A DNA stretch of 33,754 bases from an uncultured Oscillospiraceae bacterium (GTDB lineage Bacteria > Bacillota > Clostridia > Oscillospirales > Acutalibacteraceae). The stretch's first letter is position 1, and every line of letters begins with the position of its first letter. The notes beneath the pieces were generated by a model, which was not told the origin of the DNA, made no database searches, and was given only the letters and a program-made list of their open reading frames with translations. The stretch is taken from NCBI GenBank assembly GCA_959601025.1, contig CAUGOD010000032.1, forward strand, positions 1 through 33,754, written 5' to 3'. Positions 7,940 through 16,550 of this stretch are shown in pieces. The position numbers and the translations under genes are program-made.

Positions 7940-8884
7940 TTACTTTTCAGTGGTGACGGTGACGGCGCTGCCGTCGCTCACCGCGCGGATGGTGCCGTTC
8001 AAATCGCTGCGATAATACGTCACGTTATATTTTTCCAGGGTTTCCAGCGTTTCCGCGTGGGGATGGCCGTAAGAATTGCCCGCCCCGCAGGTGAGGGCGG
8101 CGTACCGCGGGCGGACGGCGGCGATCAGCGCTTCCGACGAGGACGAGGAGCTGCCGTGGTGGCCCGCCTTGAGAAAATCGGCCCGCAGGTTCTGGCCGGA
8201 GGCCAGCAGCGCCGTCTCCGCCTCCTTCTCTGCGTCTCCCATGAACAGGAAGCCGGTGGCGCCGAAATCCACCCGGCAGACCACCGACATCTCGTTGGTG
8301 TCGGTAAAAATCCCGGCCGGCCCGAGGATGGTGAGGAGGGCGCTGCCGAGCGGGTAGGTATTTCCCGGCCCGGCCTCGGTGATGGCAAGCCCCTGCGCGT
8401 CCAGCGCCTGCAGTAACTTCAAATAGGTTTTGGTGGTGGGGGTGGCGTCCTCCGGCATGGTCGCCATGATAAAGGTGGTGATAGGGAAGGTGCTCACCAC
8501 GTCGTCCATCCCGCCGATGTGGTCGGCATCCGCATGGGTGGCGATCACATAATCCAGCCGGTCCACCTTTTGGGAGCGGAGATAGGCGATCACGGTATCG
8601 GCGCTTTTATTTTCCCCCGCGTCGATCAACAGGGACTGCCCGTCCTTGGTCACCAGGATGGAGTCGGTGTTTCCCACGTCGATCACGTGGACCTGGAGCT
8701 CGCCGCCGGTCGCAGTGGTCGAGGCGAACGCAGGCGGATCGAAGACCGCGCGCAGCTCCTCGCCGTACTGGCTGACGGCGATCACCGCGGCGGCGCAGAC
8801 CAGAAGGGCGGCGCAGACCAGCGCGGCGATCTGCTGGGGACGGGAGAGGGCGGGCTTGCGGCGGGATTTCCGTCGAGCGGCCAT
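7940..8884 (-). CDS. ComEC/Rec2-related metallo-beta-lactamase fold hydrolase, membrane-anchored
   Basis: The 314-residue protein has a basic N-terminus, one hydrophobic segment at about residues 20-37 (signal anchor), then a metallo-beta-lactamase domain outside the cell. Metal motifs are THADADHIGG (116-125), GDAEKEAE and AGHHGS. The first motif has Ala118 where a second His stands in canonical HxHxDH enzymes, a common state in ComEC C-terminal domains. This is the stand-alone domain without the ComEC channel, so uptake of DNA cannot be assumed; a secreted nuclease or phosphodiesterase is possible. It starts five bases after the ygiQ stop codon and is followed by a DUF3006 gene, a recurring pair. 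Confidence 0.9.
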   Translation of the reverse strand: MAARRKSRRKPALSRPQQIAALVCAALLVCAAAVIAVSQYGEELRAVFDPPAFASTTATGGELQVHVIDVGNTDSILVTKDGQSLLIDAGENKSADTVIAYLRSQKVDRLDYVIATHADADHIGGMDDVVSTFPITTFIMATMPEDATPTTKTYLKLLQALDAQGLAITEAGPGNTYPLGSALLTILGPAGIFTDTNEMSVVCRVDFGATGFLFMGDAEKEAETALLASGQNLRADFLKAGHHGSSSSSSEALIAAVRPRYAALTCGAGNSYGHPHAETLETLEKYNVTYYRSDLNGTIRAVSDGSAVTVTTEK

Positions 8885-8889
8885 AGGGA

Positions 8890-10869
8890 TTACCTGCCTT
8901 TCCTTCTGCCGTTGTTTTTATGCGGGCGGTTTTCCCGCGAGGGAGGCTTGTTGCTGCCGCGGCCATTCCCGCCGCGGGCCTTTCCGGTCCCTTTTCCGGA
9001 GAATCCCTTGGGGACGGTCCCCTTTCCTCCGTTCGGTTTCCCGGAATAGGCGGAGGCGCCGCCCCGCGCGCCTCCCACCGCTTCGGCCGGGGCGCGCAGG
9101 AGGCAGTCGGGGCCATTCCCGATCAGGTCGGTGCGGCCGGCGGCCTTCAGCGCGGCGAGGACGGTTTCCCGGTTCTCGGGGCGGAAATACTGCAACAGCG
9201 CCCGCTGCTGGGCCTTTTCCTTCGGGGTGCGGGGAACGTACACCGGCTCAAGGGTATAGGGGTCCAGCCCGGTATAGAACATACAGGTGGAGACGGTGCC
9301 GGGGGTGGGATAGAAATCCTGCACCTGTTCGGGATGCAGCCCCTCCCGCTTGAGGAAAACGGCCAGTTCGATCGCATCCCGGATGGTGCTCCCGGGATGG
9401 GAGGACATCAGGTAGGGGACGAGGTACTGCTTTTTCCCCACGCTCTTGGTCAGCTCGTAGAAACGCTTCTGGAACCGTTTATAGGTCTCGATCGGCGGCT
9501 TGCCCATGCATTGCAGCACTGGGGCGGAGCAGTGCTCCGGTGCGACCTTGAGCTGTCCGCTGATGTGATGCTCCACCAGCTCCTTGAAAAAGGCGTCGTC
9601 CTTGTCCTCCATCAGGTAGTCGAACCGGATGCCGGAACGGATGAACACCTTTTTGATCCCGGGCAGCTTCCGCAGCCGGCGGAGCATGTGGAGATAGTCG
9701 CTGTGGTCCACCTGCAAAGCGGGGCAGGGCTTCGGCGCGAGGCATTTTTTCCCCTTGCACAGCCCTTTCGTTTTCTGTCCCTTGCAGGAAGGAAGACGGA
9801 AATTGGCGGTCGGGCCGCCTACATCGTGTATGTATCCCTTGAAGCCGGGCATCCGGGTGATGCGCTCCGCCTCCCGCACCACCGAATCCTCGCTGCGGCA
9901 GGCGATCTGCCGCCCCTGATGGTAAGCGAGGGAGCAGAAATTGCAGGCCCCAAAGCAGCCCCGATTATGGGTAATGGAGAACTGGACCTCTTCGATCCCC
10001 GGCACCCCGCCGAGCGGTTCGTAGGAGGGATGGTATGCCCGCATATAGGGCAGCTCGTATACCGCGTCGAATTCCGGGGTAGAGAGGGGCGGCATCGGCG
10101 GGTTCTGCACCACGATGACGTCCCCATGCCGCTGGATGACGGTTTTTCCCCTTACCGCGTCCTGCTCGTCCTGCTGGATGCGGCAGGAGACCGCGTATTG
10201 CTTCTTGTCCTCCCTTACCAGTTCGAACCGGGGGCATTCCGCGCAGGGGCGGGGCGTGTACTCCCGGGTGGGGACGGCAAAGCAGGTTCCCCGGATATCG
10301 GTGAGGGAGGAAACCGGCTCCCCGGCGGCGAGACGGCAGGCGATCTCCACGTTCTGCTTTTCCCCCATGCCGAACACCAGCAGGTCGGCCTTCGCATCCA
10401 GCAGGATGGAGGGACGCACCGTGTCGTCCCAATAATCGTAATGGGCGAAGCGGCGCAGAGAGGCCTCCAGCCCGCCGATAATCACCGGAATATCCGGGTA
10501 AAGCTCCCGAATCTGCCGGCAGTAGACGATGGTGGCGCGGTCGGGACGCTTTCCCGCCCTTCCACCGGCGGTGTAGGCGTCGTCGCTCCGTTTCCGCTTG
10601 GCCGCGGTGTAGTGGGCGACCATGGAATCAATATTGCCGCCAGTGACGAAGAAGCCGAGCTTCGGGCGGCCGAAGCGGGCGAAATCCGCCGCGTGCTGCG
10701 GCTGGGAGAGGATACAGACCGAAAAGCCCGCCGCTTCCAGCACGCGGGAGATAATGGCGATCCCGAAGCTGGGATGGTCGACGTAAGCGTCCCCCGTGAC
10801 GGCGACGATATCCGGCGCATCCCAGCCGCGTTCGCGCATTTCTTCGGGAGTGATGGGTAAAAAGGGCAT
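8890..10869 (-). CDS. YgiQ family radical SAM protein
   Basis: The 659-residue protein begins MPFLPITPEEMRERGWDAPD, as YgiQ proteins do, followed by a cobalamin-binding-like N-terminal domain (YVDHPSFGIAIISRVLEAAG). The radical SAM cluster motif is NRGCFGACNFCS, with the family's unusual CX3CX2C spacing. A further Cys-rich insertion (CKGQKTKGLCKGKKCLAPKPC) follows. The last ~60 residues are a Gly/Arg/Lys-rich disordered tail. The substrate is unknown in the family. AAAGGAG precedes the ATG. The gene begins 23 bases after the malQ stop codon and is probably translated from the malQ transcript. Confidence 0.95.
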   Translation of the reverse strand: MPFLPITPEEMRERGWDAPDIVAVTGDAYVDHPSFGIAIISRVLEAAGFSVCILSQPQHAADFARFGRPKLGFFVTGGNIDSMVAHYTAAKRKRSDDAYTAGGRAGKRPDRATIVYCRQIRELYPDIPVIIGGLEASLRRFAHYDYWDDTVRPSILLDAKADLLVFGMGEKQNVEIACRLAAGEPVSSLTDIRGTCFAVPTREYTPRPCAECPRFELVREDKKQYAVSCRIQQDEQDAVRGKTVIQRHGDVIVVQNPPMPPLSTPEFDAVYELPYMRAYHPSYEPLGGVPGIEEVQFSITHNRGCFGACNFCSLAYHQGRQIACRSEDSVVREAERITRMPGFKGYIHDVGGPTANFRLPSCKGQKTKGLCKGKKCLAPKPCPALQVDHSDYLHMLRRLRKLPGIKKVFIRSGIRFDYLMEDKDDAFFKELVEHHISGQLKVAPEHCSAPVLQCMGKPPIETYKRFQKRFYELTKSVGKKQYLVPYLMSSHPGSTIRDAIELAVFLKREGLHPEQVQDFYPTPGTVSTCMFYTGLDPYTLEPVYVPRTPKEKAQQRALLQYFRPENRETVLAALKAAGRTDLIGNGPDCLLRAPAEAVGGARGGASAYSGKPNGGKGTVPKGFSGKGTGKARGGNGRGSNKPPSRENRPHKNNGRRKGR

Positions 10870-10892
10870 GTCGGGGTCTCCTTTAGGAATGA

Positions 10893-12500
10893 TCAGGGAT
10901 TGCCCTGTCCGTCTGGAAAGGCCGGGGCGGCCGAGACAGGGGATAGGACAGGGGGAATAAAAACGTTCGCGCCGTCCCGGCGGTACAAGCGGTTGATCTC
11001 TTTATAATAGGCCTTGTCGATCCCGGCGAGGGTTTCGGCGGTGGTGCGAACCCGCCAATTGCTTTCCGGCACGCCGGGAATGTTCATTCGCGCGTCGCTG
11101 CCGAAGCCGCAGAGGTCCTGAAAGGCGATGACCGCCGTTTTCGCGGAGGAACGCCATACCGTTTCAATGATCTTCCGGCAGGAGGGGCTTTTGTAGCCGC
11201 CCTCCCCCCAATTCTCCCCCTCAAAACCGCAATACCGCAGGGCGAACGCCCGCTCGGCGGGGGAGGCCTCCCACAGCCAGCCCAGCAGGGTATTGTTGTC
11301 GTGGGTGCCGATGTAGGCGAGACAGTTGAAGGGATAATTGTGGGGAAGATGGGTACTGTCCCCGCCCGGGTCGAAGCCGAACTGCACCACCCGCATCCCG
11401 GGGAAGCCGGTGGATTCCAGCAGGGCGGTCACATCCTCGCCGAACACGCCGAGGTCCTCCGCGATGATAGCGGGGGAGGGATAAGCCTTTGCCACCGCGT
11501 CGAAAAGCGCCTGGCCGGGACCCGGCTCCCACGCGCCCTCCTTGGCGGTTTTTGCGCCGGCCGGTACCGCCCAGTAGGAGGCCAGACCCCGGAAATGGTC
11601 GATCCGCACCCGGTCGTAGATACCCAGCGCCGCGCCGATCCGATCCACCCACCAACGGTAGCCGTCCCGCTTCATCGCATCCCAGTCATAGAGGGGGTTC
11701 CCCCAAAGCTGGCCGTCCGCCGAAAAATAGTCGGGCGGCACCCCGGCGACCTTGGTCGGACGATGGGCGTCGGGATCGAGCTGAAACAGCCCGGTATGGC
11801 TCCACACATCGGCGCTGTCCAGCGCGACATACACCGGCATGTCGCCAAGGACGCCGATTCCCTTTTCATGGGCGTAACGGTGAAGCTCCTCCCATTCGGT
11901 GAAGAAAAGGTATTGGGTGAACTCCCAAAACGCCGCCCCGTCCCGGTATTCCTCCCGGCGGGCGGCGCACCGCGCATAATCCGCGCAGTCGTCCGGCCAT
12001 TCCCACCAGGGCTTTTCGCCGTTGGCCTCCTTCACTGCCATGTACAGGGCGAAATCCGGCAGCCATGCGGTTTTGTCCGCGAAAGCGCGAACCTCCGCCC
12101 GCAGTGTTTCATCCGCGCGGGAGAAGGCGGTTTTCAGCAGGGAGCGCCGCCGCTCCTTCGCAAAATCGTACGCTGCGGTGTAGGGCGAGCCGTCCCAGCG
12201 GCTCGCCGCTTCCTCTTCCGGGGTGATCAGCCCGCGCCGCAGGAGATCGCGGGGGTCGATATACAGCAGATTCCCGGCGAAGGCGCTCGGGCTGGTGTAG
12301 GGGGAGTTCATGCTGTCCAGCGGATTAAACGGAAGCACCTGCCACCAGCGGAAATCCATCTCGTGCAGGAGGTCGATAAAGGCGCGGGCATCCTCCCCAA
12401 AGCAGCCTACCCCATAGGGGCCGGGCAGGGAGGAAATATTGCATAATACGCCGGCAGTGCGGTTTTCGGACAAAGGAATCATCCTTTCTGTGAGTAACAT
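10893..12500 (-). CDS. malQ: 4-alpha-glucanotransferase (amylomaltase, GH77)
   Basis: The enzyme moves alpha-1,4-glucan segments between malto-oligosaccharides in the cytoplasm, in glycogen or maltodextrin metabolism. The 535-residue protein has the GH77 catalytic triad: Asp301 in VRIDHFRG (nucleophile), Glu348 in IIAEDLG (acid/base) and Asp401 in GTHDN. The N-terminal GVLCNISSLPGPYGVG is typical. The start is uncertain: ATG 12500 lacks a ribosome site, ATG 12482 directly abuts AGAAAGG, and TTG 12473 has that site at a good distance. The family normally begins a few residues before GVLCNISSLP, which favours the shorter forms. A TATAAT at 12528-12533 lies just upstream without a clear -35. No other glycogen gene is in the window. 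Confidence 0.94.
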   Translation of the reverse strand: MLLTERMIPLSENRTAGVLCNISSLPGPYGVGCFGEDARAFIDLLHEMDFRWWQVLPFNPLDSMNSPYTSPSAFAGNLLYIDPRDLLRRGLITPEEEAASRWDGSPYTAAYDFAKERRRSLLKTAFSRADETLRAEVRAFADKTAWLPDFALYMAVKEANGEKPWWEWPDDCADYARCAARREEYRDGAAFWEFTQYLFFTEWEELHRYAHEKGIGVLGDMPVYVALDSADVWSHTGLFQLDPDAHRPTKVAGVPPDYFSADGQLWGNPLYDWDAMKRDGYRWWVDRIGAALGIYDRVRIDHFRGLASYWAVPAGAKTAKEGAWEPGPGQALFDAVAKAYPSPAIIAEDLGVFGEDVTALLESTGFPGMRVVQFGFDPGGDSTHLPHNYPFNCLAYIGTHDNNTLLGWLWEASPAERAFALRYCGFEGENWGEGGYKSPSCRKIIETVWRSSAKTAVIAFQDLCGFGSDARMNIPGVPESNWRVRTTAETLAGIDKAYYKEINRLYRRDGANVFIPPVLSPVSAAPAFPDGQGNP

Positions 12501-12633
12501 GAACTGGGCTGGCAGCAGCCTTTATCTATTATAAGAAATTTACGCCGGATGATTTACGGTCTTCCCGCTATTTTTGTCCGTTTCCGGATGTGCCGGACGA
12601 GAGATGGCCGCTCTTTTGCTCTCCGTTGACCGA

Positions 12634-15225
12634 CTATTCCTCCTCCGGCCGGTTCAGGCTCATTTCCAGCCACTGCTGGCGGGAGATCAGCACCTGCCGG
12701 GGCTTGCTGCCCTCGGACGGGCCGATCAGGCCCTTCTGCTCCATTTCATCGATCAGCCGCCCGGCGCGGGCGTAGCCAAGCCGCAGCCGCCGCTGGAGCA
12801 TACTGGTGGACACCCCGCCGCTTTCGATGGCGATCTCGATCGCCTGCGGAAGCATTTCGTCCCCGGTGGCTTCGTCCCCTCCGTCGGAGGCGGCGGCTTT
12901 TCCGCCGCCCTTGCCGCCGGCCGCAGCCGCCTGCCGCTCGATCTCCTCCGCCACCTTGTCGTCGTATTCGTGCTCCTCGGCGTTTTTCAGGTACTGCACC
13001 ACCGACTCCACCTCGCGGTTGCTGACGAAGCAGCCCTGCACCCGCATCGGCTTGGGGGTGCCGACCGGCATGAAAAGCATGTCGCCCTTGCCGAGCAGCT
13101 TTTCCGCCCCGCCGGTGTCGAGGATGGTCCGGGAATCCACGCTGGAGGCGACGGTCAGCGCCAGCCGGGAGGGTATGTTCGCCTTGATCAGGCCGGTGAT
13201 GACATCCACCGAGGGGCGCTGGGTCGCGATGACCAGGTGCATCCCGGCCGCGCGGGCCATCTGGGCCAGCCGGATGATCGCGTCCTCCACCTCGCTGGCG
13301 GCGGCCATCATCAGGTCGGCCAGCTCGTCGATCACAATCAGGATCAGGGGCATGGTCTGCAGGGTGTCGCTTTTTTTGGCCAGTTCGTTATAGGACGCCA
13401 GATCCCGTACGTTGTTTTCCGCAAAAGTTTTATATCGGTTGAGCATCTCGGTCACGGCCCAGCCCAGCGCGCCGGCCGCTTTGCGCGGATCGGTGACCAC
13501 CGGTACCAGCAGGTGGGGAATGCCGTTGTAAATTCCGAACTCGACCTGCTTCGGGTCGATCAGCAGCATCTTCACATCCCGGGGAGAGGCGCGGTACAGC
13601 ACGCTCTGGATCATGGAGTTGGTGCAGACCGATTTACCGGAGCCGGTGGTGCCCGCGATCAGCAGGTGGGGCATCTTGGCGAGGTCGGCCAGCACGATGC
13701 TGCCGCTGATATCCTTGCCCAGCGCCACGGTGAGCTTGCTCTTCGCCTTGGAGAATTCGGTGGAGTCGATCAGCTCCCGCAGGCAGACGCTGCCGCAGAT
13801 TTTGTTCGGTACCTCGATGCCGACGGCGGCCTTGCCGGGGATGGGGGCCTCGATCCGCACGCCGGTAGCGGCGAGCCGCAGGGCGATGTCGTCCGACAGG
13901 CCGGTGATCCGGCTGATCTTCACCCCGGCGCTCGGCTCCAGCTCATACCGGGTGACGGCGGGACCGCGGGAGACCGCGACCACCTTGGTGCTGATGCCGA
14001 AATCCTTCAGGGTCTTGACCAGCAGCTCGGAATTGGTCTGCTGTTCCGTCATGGCGGAGAATTCATCCGCCGGCTTGGGCTCGTCCAGCAGGGCGATGGG
14101 AGGATAGTGATAATCCTCGTCCTTTTCCGCAGGGGCGGGCTCGGGTTTGGGCGGGGTAAAGCCGTCCTCTTCGGTCTTTTTGCCGCCTTCTGTGGTTTCG
14201 GACTTGCCGGAGGGGCCCTCCTCTTTTACCGGGGACTTTTCCTCGAAGGGGGAGAGAGGGGGCGGATTGCCCGCCACGTCGTCCAGTGCGATATCCAGTT
14301 TATCCGGCAGCTTGCCCGGCTTGAGCGGGCCGCCGAAGGTCGGCTCCTCCTGGATTGCCCGGGCAGCGCGTTCCAGCGCTGCGAGTTTCTCGTTCTTTTC
14401 CCGCTTCGCCTCCGGCCGTTCCAGCGCGGAGGAAACCGGTACGGCTTCGGAACGGACGGGATGAGCGGGCAGCTCGTCCGGCTCCTCGCTTTCTTCTGTT
14501 TCGTCGGTATAACCGTCTCCGATGTCAATGTCGATAACCGGGGCGGCGTTCCGCCGCTCCTCGCTCGCAATCATGGCGCTTTCAATGGTTTCCTTCGCCT
14601 TCTTTACCGGGGTGGAGGCGGCGCGCAGCAGAGCGACCACGGTGGTGCCGGTTACCAGCATCAGGAAAACGGCGATCAGCAGGAGAATGGTGATTTTCGC
14701 CCCGACGTCGGTGAAAAAATATTCCAGCGGATAGCCGAGCAGCACCCCCATCACCCCGCCGCCCCGGACGGCCTTCCCGGCGGTATACCCTTGGGCGATG
14801 GCGGCAAAATAATTGGTGGTTACGTCGAAGGAAAAGATATGGATGGCGCTCGCCAGCATGGTAATCAGGCTGACGCACTGCCAAAGCTTTCCGCTGATGC
14901 TGCCCACCGGCTTGTCCAGTGCGATAATCACCGCTATGTACATCATGAGTACCGGCAGAATGTAGGCGCACACGCCAAACAGGCCGAGCAGGAAGCGATG
15001 GAGCATCCCCCACAGGCTGCCGCCCGGAATAATGACCATGCAGAGCAGCAGAATCGCCGCGGCAAAAATCAGGATGGAGGAGGTTTGCCGCCGCGCTTTC
15101 ACCACCGAATTGGCATGGCTGTCCTGCCGGGAGGCGCTTTCCCGTCCGGCTGCTTTTTTCGCCTTGGAGGGCGGCCGCTTGGACGGCGTTTTTTTGGACG
15201 CGGGCTTTTTCTTGGTCGCTGGCAT
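12634..15225 (-). CDS. FtsK/SpoIIIE family DNA translocase
   Basis: The protein pumps DNA during chromosome segregation at division or into the forespore. From the ATG at 15225 it is 863 residues: a Lys/Ser/Ala-rich cytoplasmic tail, four to five membrane helices (about 50-205), an acidic/proline linker (240-400), then the RecA-like motor with Walker A GTTGSGKS (525-532) and Walker B LILIVIDELAD (Asp633-Glu634), and a C-terminal winged-helix gamma domain (MLQRRLRLGYARAGRLIDEM) that reads orienting sequences. ATG 15225 has GGAG eight bases upstream; a GTG at 15234 is too close to it. SpoIIIE and FtsK are not separable from this sequence alone, but the TepA neighbour matches the Bacillus spoIIIE locus. 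Confidence 0.95.
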   Translation of the reverse strand: MPATKKKPASKKTPSKRPPSKAKKAAGRESASRQDSHANSVVKARRQTSSILIFAAAILLLCMVIIPGGSLWGMLHRFLLGLFGVCAYILPVLMMYIAVIIALDKPVGSISGKLWQCVSLITMLASAIHIFSFDVTTNYFAAIAQGYTAGKAVRGGGVMGVLLGYPLEYFFTDVGAKITILLLIAVFLMLVTGTTVVALLRAASTPVKKAKETIESAMIASEERRNAAPVIDIDIGDGYTDETEESEEPDELPAHPVRSEAVPVSSALERPEAKREKNEKLAALERAARAIQEEPTFGGPLKPGKLPDKLDIALDDVAGNPPPLSPFEEKSPVKEEGPSGKSETTEGGKKTEEDGFTPPKPEPAPAEKDEDYHYPPIALLDEPKPADEFSAMTEQQTNSELLVKTLKDFGISTKVVAVSRGPAVTRYELEPSAGVKISRITGLSDDIALRLAATGVRIEAPIPGKAAVGIEVPNKICGSVCLRELIDSTEFSKAKSKLTVALGKDISGSIVLADLAKMPHLLIAGTTGSGKSVCTNSMIQSVLYRASPRDVKMLLIDPKQVEFGIYNGIPHLLVPVVTDPRKAAGALGWAVTEMLNRYKTFAENNVRDLASYNELAKKSDTLQTMPLILIVIDELADLMMAAASEVEDAIIRLAQMARAAGMHLVIATQRPSVDVITGLIKANIPSRLALTVASSVDSRTILDTGGAEKLLGKGDMLFMPVGTPKPMRVQGCFVSNREVESVVQYLKNAEEHEYDDKVAEEIERQAAAAGGKGGGKAAASDGGDEATGDEMLPQAIEIAIESGGVSTSMLQRRLRLGYARAGRLIDEMEQKGLIGPSEGSKPRQVLISRQQWLEMSLNRPEEE

Positions 15226-15348
15226 CGCATTCACTCCATACGAAAGGATTTTGGATAGATTGGGATAGGCTGGAATCGTCTTGAAAAGGGAACGGCCGCG
15301 GCATGGTGGATGCGGCGGCTTTCCGGATAGGAAGATATGTAGCCGGGG

Positions 15349-15558
15349 GAATCCCGGCGCAGTCTGTCGAAGAAGTGCAGGAAAGTTAGAATGTCGGAGG
15401 GAGGGGGTGTGTGCGGGGGAACCGTCAGGGTTCCCTTGCGCGTATAATCACTCGCCCGCAGGCGACAAAACCCGCAAAAAGTTGCTTTTTGTGGGTTTTG
15501 CTTCAGCCGGGAGAAAACGGTCGGCGATACGCCGAACTTTTTCGACAGGCTGAGCCGG
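15349..15558. repeat. Structured intergenic region with outer inverted repeat
   Basis: The 348 bases between ftsK and tepA hold an imperfect inverted repeat (about 15350-15372 and 15535-15557, roughly 20 of 23 positions matching, around CTGTCGAA/TTCGACAG). Inside are a CGCC/GGCG hairpin near 15453-15466, a long hairpin at 15466-15500 and a perfect TCGGCG-ATA-CGCCGA hairpin near 15520. I see no coding gene. It could be a small mobile repeat or a long structured 3' region of tepA. Confidence 0.5.
15466..15500 (-). terminator. Terminator-like hairpin downstream of tepA
   Basis: CAAAACCCGCAAAAAG (15466-15481) pairs with CTTTTTGTGGGTTTTG (15485-15500) over 16 positions, with one G-T wobble and a 3-base loop. 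It lies about 75 bases beyond the tepA stop codon. The U-tract is short, so termination efficiency is uncertain. Confidence 0.6.
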
Positions 15559-15573
15559 GGAAATCCCGGCGGT

Positions 15574-16428
15574 TTACGTGTCGGCCGCGTCGGTTTCGGT
15601 GCCGGCCTTCGCGCGGTTTTCGTCGATCATGGCGTACAGCGCGGCGATTGCGTCCGAGAGGGAGCCGAGCTCGTCAATCAGCCCTTCCCGTACCGCGTCC
15701 TCCCCATCCAGAACGGTGCCCATGTCCATCACCAGCTCGTCGTTGTTCAGGCAGAGCTGGGCGAAGCGTTCGGGCGGCATATGGGAGTTGCCGGCGACAA
15801 AGCCGGTGATCCGCTCCTGCATCCGTTCAAAATAGGAGAAGGCCTGCGGCACCCCCAGCACCAGCCCGTTCATCCGCACCGGATGGAGGGTCATGGTCGC
15901 CGTAGGAGCGATAAAAGAGCGCTTGGCCGCCACCGCGAGGGGGACGCCGATGGAATGTCCGCCCCCCAGTACCAGGGAGACGGTGGGCTTCTTCATCCCG
16001 GCGATCAGCTCGGCGATCGCCAGTCCCGCCTCGATATCCCCGCCCACCGTGTTGAGCAGGATGAGCAGCCCTTCGATTTCGGCGCTTTCTTCAATGGCGA
16101 CAAGCTGGGGGATGACATGCTCGTATTTGGTGGTTTTGTTGTTGTCGGGCAGGACGTAATGCCCCTCGATCTGGCCGATGATGGTCAAGCAGTGAAGAAC
16201 GTGCCGGCCGTTGTCGGTGGTCACCGACCCGGTCTCGGTCATCTGGCCCAGCTGCTTTTGGAGGGTGGCGGCTTCTTCAGCGGCGGGATTGTTCCCTCCG
16301 GGAGGGGACCCGTCGGGATTGTCCTCGCCGGAGGGCGGGATTTCGTTGGGATCGGCAGGCTGGCCGCCGTCGTTTTTCAGCGATGCGGCGGGGTTTTCGG
16401 CGCGGTTGTCATAGCGCGGTTTTGGCAT
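15574..16428 (-). CDS. tepA: ClpP-like serine protease TepA
   Basis: The 284-residue protein has a long polar N-terminal tail (Pro, Gly, Asn rich, to about residue 55) and then a ClpP-fold domain. The catalytic Ser is Ser159 in LGGGHSIGVPLA and the His is His182 in TLHPVRMNG. TepA (YmfB) is a ClpP/SppA-related protein linked to protein export in Bacillus, where the gene is close to spoIIIE, as here. The ATG at 16428 has AAAGGATGGAG just upstream; the frame can be opened at a TTG (16449), but that would place the ribosome site inside the gene. The function of the disordered tail is unknown. Confidence 0.9.
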   Translation of the reverse strand: MPKPRYDNRAENPAASLKNDGGQPADPNEIPPSGEDNPDGSPPGGNNPAAEEAATLQKQLGQMTETGSVTTDNGRHVLHCLTIIGQIEGHYVLPDNNKTTKYEHVIPQLVAIEESAEIEGLLILLNTVGGDIEAGLAIAELIAGMKKPTVSLVLGGGHSIGVPLAVAAKRSFIAPTATMTLHPVRMNGLVLGVPQAFSYFERMQERITGFVAGNSHMPPERFAQLCLNNDELVMDMGTVLDGEDAVREGLIDELGSLSDAIAALYAMIDENRAKAGTETDAADT

Positions 16429-16480
16429 CGGGCTCCATCCTTTCTGCAAAAGGACGGAAGCCGCATGGCCGAAGCGCGGT

Positions 16481-16524
16481 TTCCGTTCCTTTTTCGGTTA
16501 GTGTTTCCCGAAAAAGGAACGGAA
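16481..16524 (-). terminator. Perfect 17-bp stem-loop after the activase-associated gene
   Basis: Positions 16481-16497 pair perfectly with 16508-16524 around a 10-base loop. It follows the stop codon at 16551 by about 27 bases on the minus strand. No T-run follows, so it may be a weak terminator or a 3'-end protecting structure. Confidence 0.6.
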
Positions 16525-16550
16525 TATGCATGCAGCCCGTTCCAGGCGGA

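Noticed and set aside
8920..10860. Plus-strand frame of 646 codons opposite the YgiQ-family gene
   Set aside because: Shadow frame with no start signal and no domain; the opposite strand encodes a canonical radical SAM protein.
12574..15258. Long open frame of 894 codons on the plus strand opposite ftsK
   Set aside because: It is a shadow of a clear FtsK/SpoIIIE gene, is rich in His, Gly and Arg as antisense GC-rich frames are, and has no ribosome site.
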